Below the pieces are notes generated by a model, which saw only the letters and a list, made by a program, of their open reading frames with translations, was not told the origin of the DNA and did no database searches. A program made the position numbers and the translations under genes. Shown here in pieces: positions 49,712-57,969 of a stretch of DNA of 64,000 nucleotides (position 1 is the stretch's first letter; each line of letters starts with the position of its first letter). The DNA is taken from NCBI GenBank assembly GCA_035624355.1, contig DASPRQ010000012.1, positions 1 to 64,000 of the forward strand. The letters are read 5' to 3'. The DNA comes from Usitatibacter sp035624355 (GTDB taxonomy: Bacteria > Pseudomonadota > Gammaproteobacteria > Burkholderiales > Usitatibacteraceae).

Positions 49712-52700
49712 TCAGGCCGCCCGCTTGCGCGCGAGCTCGATCGCGCCTTCGACGTCGACCTCGACGATCTTCGACACGCCCGGCTCGGGCATCGTCACGC
49801 CCACGAGCTGGCTCGCCATCTCCATGGTGATCTTGTTGTGCGTGATGAAGACGAACTGCGTCTGCCCCGACATCTGGCGCACCAGCTCGCAGAAGCGCTC
49901 GACGTTCTGGTCGTCGAGCGGGGCGTCGACCTCGTCGAGGAGGCAGAACGGGGCCGGGTTCAGCCTGAAGAGCGAGAACACGAGCGCGATCGCGGTGAGG
50001 GCCTTCTCGCCTCCCGACAGCAGCTGGATCGACTGGTTCCTCTTGCCCGGCGGCTGCGCGAACACCTGCAGTCCCGCGTCGAGGATCTCCTCGCCCGTGA
50101 GCCGCAGGCTCGCCTCGCCGCCGCCGAAGAGCGCCGGGAAGATCTCGCGGAAGTTGCGATCGACGCTCTCGAAGGTCTCCTGGAGGAGCTCGCGCGTCTC
50201 GCGGTCGATGCGCTTGATCGCGGCCTCCAGCGTCTGCACCGCCTGGACGAGGTCGGCGGACTGCGCGTCGAGGAAGCCCTTGCGGCTGCGGGCGGCGTCG
50301 AGCTCCGAGAGCGCGGCGAGGTTCACGGGCCCGAGGGCCCCGATCTCCTCGTTCAGGCGGTTGATCTCGGTCTGCATGCCCGAGGAGCGCACCCGCTTCT
50401 CGATCTGCTCGGCCATCTCCTCGCGGGTGACGCCGGCCTCGCCGAGCTGGAGCGCGAACTGCTCGGCGTGGGTGGCCGCCTCCTGCTCCTTCAGGCGCAG
50501 CTCCGTGATGCGGTTGCGCAGGGGTTCGAGGCCCTGCTCGACCTCGAGGCGCGCCTCCTCCAGCTCGCGCAGCCGGTCGGCGACCTGCTCGAGCCCCGCG
50601 CGCGCGTCGGCGAGCGCGCGCTCGCGCTCCGCCTTCGCGGCGAGCGCCTTCTGCAAACGGTCGCGCACGCCGCCCTCTTCGAGCCGGGCGAGCTCCGCGG
50701 ACACGCCGTCGCGCCGCGCCGCGAGCGCCGCGAAGCGCTCGCCGAGGGAAACGGCGAGCCCCGCCTGCGCCTGCGCCTTGTCGTGGCAGCTGCGCTCCTC
50801 GAAGCGCGCCTCGGCGAGCGCGTGCTCGGCCGCGGCCGCCGCGGCGCGGGCCCCGTCGAGCCCGGCCGAAGCGGCCTTCGCCGAGTCCTCCAGCGCCTGA
50901 AGCCGCTGCACGACCGCCTCGATCGTGCGCGCTCCCGCCTCGAGCGCGTGCTGCGCCTCCTGCATCTCGAGGCGCTCGCGCTCCTCCTCCTCCTCGATCT
51001 GCGCGAGCTCGGCGCGGATCGCCTCGCGCCGGCGCGTGGCCTGCTCCGAGCTCTGGGCGAGCTTGAGGAGCTCCACCTCGAGGCCGTGGTCCTCCGCGCG
51101 GGCCTTCGCGAGCGCCTCGCCGAGCCCCCGCGCTTCCTCCTGCGCCGAGCGCAGCTCCTGCTCGAGGCCGCGCAGCGCCTCCTCCGCGGCGGAGCGCTCG
51201 CGCACCCGTTCGGGAATACGGGCCCTCAGCTCCCCGATCTCGCGCTGGCGCTGCAGCACGCCGTGCAGCTCCGACTGCGGGCCGTGGAAGACCACGCCCT
51301 GGCGGCCGAAGAGGTGTCCGCTCTTCGCGACCAGCATCCCTCCGGGCGGAAGCACGCGCGCGAGGCCCATGCCGTCCTCGCCGTCGGGAAGAATGAACAC
51401 GTTGGCGAGGGCGTCGCGAAGGTAGGCCGCCACGCCCGGGCGCTCGCTCGTCACCACCGAGGCGAGCGGCGCGAGGCGCGAGGCGGCCGGGGGCGCCTCG
51501 GCGGCGGCGCGCTCGACGAACACCGCGAAGCTGCCGGGCGGAGCGTCGCGCAGCAGCTCGGCGAGCCCCGAGTCGTCCGCGAGCCGCGCCGCGTTCAGGC
51601 GCACGCCGAGCGCCGCCTCGACCGCGTCGTCCCAGCCGGGCTGCACGCGGATCGCCTGCCAGAGCCGCTCGGCGCGATCCAGGCGGTGCGCTTCGGTCCA
51701 TTCCTTGAGGCGCGAATTGGTGTCGAGCCGCGCCTGCTGCGCCTCGAGGGCCCTCAGCGCCGCCTCCCGCTCCGCGAGCGCGCGCGTCGCCTCGTGCAGC
51801 TTCTCGGTCGCCTCGGTGCGCCGCGCCTCGAGCGACGGGATGCCCGCTTCCGAGCGCGAGCGCCCCGCCTCGACCTCGGCGAGCCGCCCGGCGAGCGCCG
51901 AGCGCTGCGCCTCGATCGCGGCGAGCCGCTCCGGATCCGGGAAGACGAGCGTCATGTTCTCCTGCCTGAGCCGGCCCTTGCGCGCCTCGATCTGCGCGAG
52001 GAGCTTGAGCGCGTGCGACTCGCGCGCCTCCTCGACGCCCTGCGCCTGCTCGGCCGCGGCCATCTCCGCCCCGGCCGCGCGCACCTCGGCGGCGGCGCGC
52101 TGGGACGCGGACTCGGCCTGCGGCAGCGCCTCGCGGGCGCGGGCGAGGGCCTGCTCGCGATCCGCGATGGCCGCGCGGGCGCCCTCGATGCGCGAGCGCC
52201 ACCGCCCGCCCTCGGCGTCGGCTTCGGCCACGCGCCGCTCGACCTCGGCGGCCTCGGCGGCGAGCGCCTCGAGCTCGCCGCCCATGCGGCGGCGGTTCTC
52301 GCCGAGGAAGGAAAGCTCCTGCTCGAGCGACTGCACGTCGGCGTTGGCCGAGTAGAGCGCGCCCTGCAGCTCCTGGAGGCGGTCGGTGCGCTCGTAGTGG
52401 GAGCCGCGCAGCTCCTCGAGCGAGCGCTCGCCCTCGCGCAGCTTCGCCATCTCCGCCTCGAGGGCGACGGTCGCCTTCTGCACCTCGTTCGCGTACCGGC
52501 CCCTCGCCTGCTCCGCCTCGCGCAGCCGCGTGAACGCGAGCAGGTTGTGGTTGAGCACGAGCTGGGCCTGGAGCTCCTGGTACCTCGCCGCGGTCTCCGC
52601 CTGACGCGCGAGGTGCTCGAGCTGCGCCTCGAGCTCCGCGCGGATGTCGTCCACGCGTTCGAGGTTCTCCCGGGTGTCCTCGAGCCTGAGCTCCGTCTCG

Positions 52701-53272
52701 CGGCGGCGCTCGCGGTACTTCGACACGCCCGCCGCCTCCTCGAGGAACACGCGCAGCTCCTCGGGCTGGGAGGTGATCACGCGCGTGATCGTGCCCTGCT
52801 CGATGATCGAGTAGGCCCTCGGGCCCAGTCCCGTGCCGAGGAAGATGTCCTGCACGTCCCGCCGGCGCACGTGCTGGCCGTTCACGTAGTAGCTGGAGTC
52901 TCCCTCGCGCGCGTACACGCGCTTCACGCTGATCTCGGTGTAGCCCGCCCAGGGGCCGCCGATGCGTCCGAGCGAGTTGTCGAACACCAGCTCGACCGAG
53001 GCGCGACCGACCGGCTTCCTCTCCGTCGAGCCGCTGAAGATCACGTCCTGCATGTGCTCGCCGCGCAGCTGCCGGGCGGAAGACTCGCCCAGCACCCAGC
53101 GCACGGCGTCGATCACGTTCGACTTGCCGCATCCGTTGGGCCCCACGACACCCACGAGCTGGCCCGGGACGGCGATGGCGGTCGGATCGACGAAGGACTT
53201 GAAGCCCGAGAGCTTGACGGATGTGAGTCGCAAGGGGAGTGACGGGGTAAGGGCTTGTTTTCGAGGCGCCAT
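49712..53272 (-). CDS. smc: chromosome segregation protein SMC
   Basis: 1186 residues. Walker A GPNGCGKSNVIDAVRWV lies near residue 40, followed by two long coiled coils separated by a hinge around residues 510-650 (AWDDAVEAALGVRLNAARL-type sequence). The C-terminal head carries LLSGGEKALTAIALVFSLF (near 1083) and Walker B CLLDEVDAPLDDQNV. It organises and condenses the chromosome. Promoter boxes for this gene and queF overlap in the 53-base divergent gap. Confidence 0.97.
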   Translation of the reverse strand: MAPRKQALTPSLPLRLTSVKLSGFKSFVDPTAIAVPGQLVGVVGPNGCGKSNVIDAVRWVLGESSARQLRGEHMQDVIFSGSTERKPVGRASVELVFDNSLGRIGGPWAGYTEISVKRVYAREGDSSYYVNGQHVRRRDVQDIFLGTGLGPRAYSIIEQGTITRVITSQPEELRVFLEEAAGVSKYRERRRETELRLEDTRENLERVDDIRAELEAQLEHLARQAETAARYQELQAQLVLNHNLLAFTRLREAEQARGRYANEVQKATVALEAEMAKLREGERSLEELRGSHYERTDRLQELQGALYSANADVQSLEQELSFLGENRRRMGGELEALAAEAAEVERRVAEADAEGGRWRSRIEGARAAIADREQALARAREALPQAESASQRAAAEVRAAGAEMAAAEQAQGVEEARESHALKLLAQIEARKGRLRQENMTLVFPDPERLAAIEAQRSALAGRLAEVEAGRSRSEAGIPSLEARRTEATEKLHEATRALAEREAALRALEAQQARLDTNSRLKEWTEAHRLDRAERLWQAIRVQPGWDDAVEAALGVRLNAARLADDSGLAELLRDAPPGSFAVFVERAAAEAPPAASRLAPLASVVTSERPGVAAYLRDALANVFILPDGEDGMGLARVLPPGGMLVAKSGHLFGRQGVVFHGPQSELHGVLQRQREIGELRARIPERVRERSAAEEALRGLEQELRSAQEEARGLGEALAKARAEDHGLEVELLKLAQSSEQATRRREAIRAELAQIEEEEERERLEMQEAQHALEAGARTIEAVVQRLQALEDSAKAASAGLDGARAAAAAAEHALAEARFEERSCHDKAQAQAGLAVSLGERFAALAARRDGVSAELARLEEGGVRDRLQKALAAKAERERALADARAGLEQVADRLRELEEARLEVEQGLEPLRNRITELRLKEQEAATHAEQFALQLGEAGVTREEMAEQIEKRVRSSGMQTEINRLNEEIGALGPVNLAALSELDAARSRKGFLDAQSADLVQAVQTLEAAIKRIDRETRELLQETFESVDRNFREIFPALFGGGEASLRLTGEEILDAGLQVFAQPPGKRNQSIQLLSGGEKALTAIALVFSLFRLNPAPFCLLDEVDAPLDDQNVERFCELVRQMSGQTQFVFITHNKITMEMASQLVGVTMPEPGVSKIVEVDVEGAIELARKRAA

Positions 53273-53290
53273 CGGCCGCGGCGCCTTCAG

Positions 53291-53305
53291 TAGAATGCGA
53301 TTTTA
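53291..53305. promoter_or_regulatory. overlapping -10 boxes for smc and queF
   Basis: TAGAAT (53291-53296) points toward queF and TAAAAT on the minus strand (53300-53305) points toward smc, inside the 53-base divergent spacer. -35 elements are not obvious. Confidence 0.3.
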
Positions 53306-53325
53306 CCGGAACGCGTCGATCGCCA

Positions 53326-53739
53326 ATGGCCCACCCGTCCAGGCTCCTCGAGACCTTCCCCAACCCCGCGCCGGGACGCGACTACGCGATCCGGATGCAG
53401 ATCCCCGAGTTCACCTGCCTGTGCCCGAAAACGGGCCAGCCGGACTTCGCCACGCTCTTCCTCGACTACGTCCCCGACCGCCTGTGCGTGGAGCTCAAGA
53501 GCCTCAAGCTCTACATCTGGTCGTTCCGCGGCGAGGGGCGCTTCCACGAGGCGGTCACGAACGAGATCCTCGACGACCTCGTGCGGGCCACGCGGCCGCG
53601 CTTCATGCGCCTCACGGCGAAGTTCTTCGTGCGCGGCGGCATCTTCACCACGGTGGTCGCGGAGCATCGCCGCAGGAGCTGGAAGCCCGCGGCGCCGCTA
53701 CCCCTCGACGAGCTTCCGCCCCAGCCCAGCACGCGCTAA
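53326..53739 (+). CDS. queF: NADPH-dependent 7-cyano-7-deazaguanine reductase (QueF)
   Basis: 137 residues, the short single-domain type of the enzyme. The catalytic Cys is in TCLCPKTGQPDFA, and the QueF family motif ELKSLKLY with FHEAVTNEI follows, then MRLTAKFFVRGGIFTTV. It reduces preQ0 to preQ1 for queuosine. The genes that make preQ0 (queC/D/E) are not in the window, but a YhhQ-like importer at 24036-24746 is. Confidence 0.94.
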   Translation: MAHPSRLLETFPNPAPGRDYAIRMQIPEFTCLCPKTGQPDFATLFLDYVPDRLCVELKSLKLYIWSFRGEGRFHEAVTNEILDDLVRATRPRFMRLTAKFFVRGGIFTTVVAEHRRRSWKPAAPLPLDELPPQPSTR

Positions 53740-53762
53740 GCGACGGTGACGAAGCGCCCCGT

Positions 53763-54647
53763 TCAGCCCGGGCGCCGCCGCGCCTCGAGCCGGGCGCTTG
53801 CCGCGCTCGCCGCCGCGACCAGCGAGCCGCCGATCCAGTCCTGGGGCCGCAGCCGCTCGCCCGCGAGGACGTAGGCGGCGATCGCCGCGACCACGAGCTC
53901 CGAGAGCAGGATCACGATCGCGCGGTTGGCGGGCATGCGCGCGAGCCCGTACTGCAGGGAAAGGCTCATCGCGACGAGCGCGAGCCCGATCCCGGCCACG
54001 AGCGGCGCGTGCGCCGCCAGCGCGCGCGCCGCCTCGCCTGCGCCCACCCGGCTCATCGGCAGGTGCGCGAGGGCGGCGAGCGTGACGCCCGCCCAGATCA
54101 CGATCGACTTGCCCGCGTCGGTCATCGCGGCGAGGCGCCGGATGAGCACGTTGCCGAGGGCGAAGAGAAAGCCCGCCGCGAGCCCGAGCCATTCGGCGCG
54201 CGCCGTGGGCCAGGGGGCGCCGAGCTGCGGCTTCCACAGCATCGCCATGGCCCCGCCCAGGGCGAGCGCCATCACGAGGAAGCCGGGCGCATCGAGCCGC
54301 TCGCCGAGCAGCAGCCACGCGAGGGGCACGGTCCAGAGCGGCGCGAGGTAGAAGAGCAGCAGCACGCGCATCACCTCCCCGTCGAGGACTCCCAGCACGT
54401 AGGCGAGGTTGCTCCAGCCGATGGCGAGCCCCATCACGATCGCGAGCAGCGGCGCGCGCGCGAGGCGCCGCGCTTGCCGCGGGAAGAGCGCGATGCCCGT
54501 GGCGAGCGCCACGCCGTAGGTCGCGAGCGTGGCCCAGATCCCGTCGAGGCCCGCGGCGGCGAGCACGCGGTACGGATACCACACGACGCCCCACAGCGCA
54601 GCCCCGAAGAGCAGCGCCCACGTCGGCGCGGATGCGGGAGGCTTCAC
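53763..54647 (-). CDS. EamA/DMT family transporter
   Basis: 294 residues from a GTG at 54647 with ten hydrophobic segments in two EamA halves (FGAALWGVVWYPYRVL; WLGLAAGFLFALGNVLIRR). VVWYPYRV and NRAIVILLSELVVAAIAAY are typical of drug/metabolite transporters of the inner membrane. The substrate is unknown. Its start codon is only 14 bases from that of the divergent glycosyltransferase. Confidence 0.9.
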   Translation of the reverse strand: MKPPASAPTWALLFGAALWGVVWYPYRVLAAAGLDGIWATLATYGVALATGIALFPRQARRLARAPLLAIVMGLAIGWSNLAYVLGVLDGEVMRVLLLFYLAPLWTVPLAWLLLGERLDAPGFLVMALALGGAMAMLWKPQLGAPWPTARAEWLGLAAGFLFALGNVLIRRLAAMTDAGKSIVIWAGVTLAALAHLPMSRVGAGEAARALAAHAPLVAGIGLALVAMSLSLQYGLARMPANRAIVILLSELVVAAIAAYVLAGERLRPQDWIGGSLVAAASAASARLEARRRPG

Positions 54648-54649
54648 GG

Positions 54650-54655
54650 TAAGAT
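54650..54655 (+). promoter_or_regulatory. -10-like box directly upstream of the GT4 gene
   Basis: TAAGAT lies six bases before the ATG at 54662 and fills the 14-base spacer to the divergent transporter gene. It would give a leaderless message. Confidence 0.35.
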
Positions 54656-54661
54656 CGGGGG

Positions 54662-56113
54662 ATGGAACCGTGCGCAGTGTTGCACATCGCCTCGATGCAC
54701 GGCGGCGGCGTGGACCGCCACGTGCGCGACATCGCGCGCAACGTCCCGCGCCCGCACCTCGTGTGGCACGTCGCCGAGCGCGCCGAGGTGCTCGAGCTTC
54801 CGGCCGGGCGCCGCTCGCTCGCGCTCGATCCCGCGGCGGTGGAGCGCCACGGCGAGGCCGTCGACCGGGTCCTCCGCCACGCGCGCGTGGGCGTGCTGCA
54901 CGTGCACGCGATCGCGCGTGCGGCGCGCCGGCGCGCCGCGCAGCTCGCGGGCCGCACGGGGCTGCCGACCGTCGTCACGCTGCACGACGTGCTCTTCCTG
55001 CGCCCCGACGCTCTCCAGCCCGGCGCGGGCATCGAGCCCGACTCCGCGTGGCTCGCGGAGACCTCGCAATTCCTGCGCGCTGCCGCCGCCGTGCTCGCGC
55101 CTTCCGAATTCGTCGCGGACCTCGCGCGCCGCCACGTTCCCGGCCTCGAGGTCGCGGTCGTGCCCAACGGCTCGCCACCCCGGCGCGGCGCCGCCCGCCT
55201 CGCGCCCCGGCCCGCGTTCGCCGCGCGCCGCTTCGGCCACGTGGCGGCGGTGCTGGGCGCGATCGGCCCTCACAAGGGCAGCGCCGTGCTCGAGGAGCTG
55301 GACACCCTGCTGCGCGGCGCGGACATCGCCGTCGTCGTGATCGGCTACCTCGATTCCCAGGTGCCGCCCGGATGGCACGGCGAGCGCCTCTACGTCCACG
55401 GCGCGTACCGCGACGAGGACGTTCCCGCCCTCCTGCGCGCGTACGGCGTGCGCCTCGCGCTCTTTCCCAACCGCGTACCCGAGAGCTTCAGCTATGCCCT
55501 CTCGGACGCGTGGGACGCGGGCGTGCCGGCGCTGGTGCCGGCCGAAGGGGCGCTGGCCGAGCGCGTGCGGCGCCACGGCGGCGGATGGATCCTGCCGCCG
55601 GGCGCGGGGGCGCGTGAGATCGCGGCGGCGCTCGCGCAGCGCTTCGGGCCCGAAGGCGCGGCCGAGCTCGCGCGCGTAGAATCCGACCTCGGCCGCGCCG
55701 ACGACGCGCGCGTGCCTCGCCTGGACGCCATGACGCGCTCCCTCGACGCCCTCTACGCCCGCTTCGGCATCGACCCCGGGGCGCCCCTCGACGCCCAGGC
55801 GCCCGAGGTGCAGGCCCTCCTCGCGACGAACCTCGACGGCGCCCTCTTCCGGGAGGAGCTCGCGCGCGCCGCCGACGAGCTCGCGCAGCTGCGCGCGGGC
55901 CTCGAGGCCGAGCGCGAGCAGGCGCGCGCGTGGATCGCGAAGCTCGAGAAGGACGTCGCGAGCCTCCAGTCGGAGCTCGGCCGGGAAGTCGAGGCCCGCC
56001 GCGCGTTCGCGCAGGAGAACGCCCTCCTGCGCGACAGCAAGGAAGCGTTCGACCGGCTGCCCGCGATGCTGCGCCGCGTGCTGCTCAAGAAGATCCGCGA
56101 TGCGCGAGGTTGA
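54662..56113 (+). CDS. family 4 glycosyltransferase with C-terminal coiled coil
   Basis: 483 residues. The GT-B fold starts VLHIASMHGGGVDRHVRDIA, has VVTLHDVLFLRP and the linker VAVVPNGSPPRRG, and the C-terminal donor domain has VLGAIGPHKGSAVLEEL and FPNRVPESFSYALSDAWDAG (the EX7E-like retaining motif). After about residue 390 a charged coiled coil runs to the end (ADELAQLRAGLEAEREQ, VASLQSELGREVEARRAF), finishing in a basic amphipathic tail LRRVLLKKIRDARG. It probably adds a sugar to a cell-surface glycan at the inner membrane. It overlaps the next gene by 14 bases. Confidence 0.88.
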   Translation: MEPCAVLHIASMHGGGVDRHVRDIARNVPRPHLVWHVAERAEVLELPAGRRSLALDPAAVERHGEAVDRVLRHARVGVLHVHAIARAARRRAAQLAGRTGLPTVVTLHDVLFLRPDALQPGAGIEPDSAWLAETSQFLRAAAAVLAPSEFVADLARRHVPGLEVAVVPNGSPPRRGAARLAPRPAFAARRFGHVAAVLGAIGPHKGSAVLEELDTLLRGADIAVVVIGYLDSQVPPGWHGERLYVHGAYRDEDVPALLRAYGVRLALFPNRVPESFSYALSDAWDAGVPALVPAEGALAERVRRHGGGWILPPGAGAREIAAALAQRFGPEGAAELARVESDLGRADDARVPRLDAMTRSLDALYARFGIDPGAPLDAQAPEVQALLATNLDGALFREELARAADELAQLRAGLEAEREQARAWIAKLEKDVASLQSELGREVEARRAFAQENALLRDSKEAFDRLPAMLRRVLLKKIRDARG

Positions 56114-57926
56114 CCTCAGCGTCGTCACATACCGACCCGACCTCGGGCTGCTCGGCCGCCTCCTCGCGAGCCTCTCCGAGCCCACGGCGAAGCCCCTCGC
56201 GCGGAACCTCCTCCTCCACGACAACAGCGCGGACCCCCGCGTCGCGGAATCCATCGCCGCGCTGCCGCAACTGCGGCCCGGGGGCGCCTTCGCCCGGGTC
56301 GAGCTGCACGCCGCGGGCGCCAACCTCGGGTTCGGCCGCGGGCACAACGCGGCGCTCGCGCGGGGCGCGGCCCCCTTCGCGCTGCTGCTCAACCAGGACT
56401 GCGTCCTCGAGCCCGGCGTGCTCGACGCGCTGCTCGAAGCCGCGGAGGGAAGCGCCGCGGACGTGGCGGCCTGGGAGCTGCGCCAGATCCCCTACGAGCA
56501 TCCCAAGGCCTACGATCCCGTGACGCTCGAGACGCACTGGGCGAGCGCGGCCGCCCTGCTCGTGCGCCGCGCCGCCTTCGAGGCCGTGGGCGGATTCGAC
56601 CCGCGCCTCTTCATGTACGGCGAGGACGTGGACCTGTCGTGGCGCCTGCGCGCGGCGGGCTGGCGCATCCTCTACCAGCCGAAGCTCGCGGCGGTGCACG
56701 ACACCTACCGCGAGCCCGGCGAGGTGAAGCCGGCGCAGGTCTTCGGCGGAGTGCTCGCCAGCCTCTGCCTGCGCGCGCGCTACGGCGGGCTCCTGCGCAC
56801 GATGCAGGGGCTCGCGATGCTCGCGATGGAGATCACGGCGCCGAGCACGTTCCCGGGGCGCCGCCTGGGCCTCGCGCGCGCGGGCCTATCCTTCCTCGCA
56901 CGCTGGCCCACGTTCGCGCGCACGCGCGTGCGGCCGAACGCCGCGTTCCGCCCGAAGTTCGCCGGCTGGGGCTTCGAGACGCGCCGCGACGGCGCGTTCC
57001 ACCGCTTCGCCTCGCGGCGCGACGCGGGACCGGCCTCCGCGCCCCGCGTCTCCATCCTCATCCGCACTTGCGACCGCCCCGGGAGCCTGCGCGAGGCGCT
57101 CGCCTCGTGCGCGAACCAGACCCACGGGAACCTCGAGGTCGTGGTCGTGGAGGACGGCCTCCCCCGATCGGGCGGCGTGGTGGAAGAGTTCCGCGGCCGC
57201 CTCGAACTGCGCTACCGGGCGACGGGCGGGCGCGTGGGCCGCGCGCGCGCCGGGAACCTCGCCCTCGCCGAGGCGACCGGCGAGTGGCTCAACTTCCTCG
57301 ACGACGACGACGTGCTCTTCGCCGACCACGTCGAGGTCCTGCTCGAGGCGGCACTCGATGCGGGCGTGGCGGGCGCCTACGGCCTCGCGTGGGAGACGCA
57401 GACCGCTCCCGGTCCCTCGGGGCGCCCCGAGGAGGTCATGCACTCCACGCGCCACCGCCAGGCCTTCGACCGCCTCACGCTCTGGCACCACAACTTCCTC
57501 CCGATCCAGGCGGTGCTCTTCCACCGCCGCCTCTACGAGCGCCACGGCGGCTTCGCCGAGGACATGGACCGGCTCGAGGACTGGAACCTCTGGACGCGCT
57601 ACACGCTCGCCGACCGGTTCGTGCTCGTGGAGAAGACCACGTCGAAGTACCGGGTCCCCGCCGACGCGTTCGAGGCCGCCGAGCGCCAGGCGCTCCTCGA
57701 CCGCGCCTACGCCGAGGCGCTCGAGCGCCAGCGGGCGATGCGGGTCACCCTTTCGCCGCGCCAGATCTCGGAGATGGCCGACGCCTACGCTCGCAGCCAG
57801 ACGGTGGTGATGGTGACGCGCGGCGACCTGCGCCGCTTCGTGCGCGAGCGTCCCATGGTGGCGCGGCTCGCCGCCTGGCGCCAGCCGGCGCTCGAGTGGA
57901 TGCGGCGGCGGCGGATCCTGCGCTAG
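56100..57926 (+). CDS. two-domain family 2 glycosyltransferase
   Basis: 608 residues with two GT-A domains. The N-terminal half resembles rhamnosyltransferases: VDLSVVTYRPD, LLLHDNSADPRV, LLNQDCVLEPGVLDAL and FMYGEDVDLSWRLRAAGW. The C-terminal half starts near residue 315 with VSILIRTCDRPGSLREAL and has FLDDDDVLFADHVEVLLEA and EDWNLWTRYTLADRFV. The end is basic (EWMRRRRILR). Two active sites suggest it adds two sugars of a repeat unit. Overlap with the GT4 gene implies translational coupling. Confidence 0.88.
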   Translation: MREVDLSVVTYRPDLGLLGRLLASLSEPTAKPLARNLLLHDNSADPRVAESIAALPQLRPGGAFARVELHAAGANLGFGRGHNAALARGAAPFALLLNQDCVLEPGVLDALLEAAEGSAADVAAWELRQIPYEHPKAYDPVTLETHWASAAALLVRRAAFEAVGGFDPRLFMYGEDVDLSWRLRAAGWRILYQPKLAAVHDTYREPGEVKPAQVFGGVLASLCLRARYGGLLRTMQGLAMLAMEITAPSTFPGRRLGLARAGLSFLARWPTFARTRVRPNAAFRPKFAGWGFETRRDGAFHRFASRRDAGPASAPRVSILIRTCDRPGSLREALASCANQTHGNLEVVVVEDGLPRSGGVVEEFRGRLELRYRATGGRVGRARAGNLALAEATGEWLNFLDDDDVLFADHVEVLLEAALDAGVAGAYGLAWETQTAPGPSGRPEEVMHSTRHRQAFDRLTLWHHNFLPIQAVLFHRRLYERHGGFAEDMDRLEDWNLWTRYTLADRFVLVEKTTSKYRVPADAFEAAERQALLDRAYAEALERQRAMRVTLSPRQISEMADAYARSQTVVMVTRGDLRRFVRERPMVARLAAWRQPALEWMRRRRILR

Positions 57927-57956
57927 CGGTTCCCGGAAGGAGGCTTGCGGCGCCCC

Positions 57957-57962
57957 TATAAT
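57957..57962 (+). promoter_or_regulatory. -10 box directly upstream of the methyltransferase gene
   Basis: TATAAT lies seven bases before the ATG at 57970, overlapping an earlier in-frame ATG at 57961 that is therefore unlikely to be the start. Confidence 0.45.
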
Positions 57963-57969
57963 GCCGCCG

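Noticed and set aside
49691..53242. Open frame of about 1180 codons opposite smc
   Set aside because: Antisense shadow of a complete SMC gene; Leu/Arg/Ala/Glu-rich composition without domains.
57961..57969. Earlier in-frame ATG of the methyltransferase
   Set aside because: It lies within the TATAAT box; the next ATG at 57970 is at the usual spacing.
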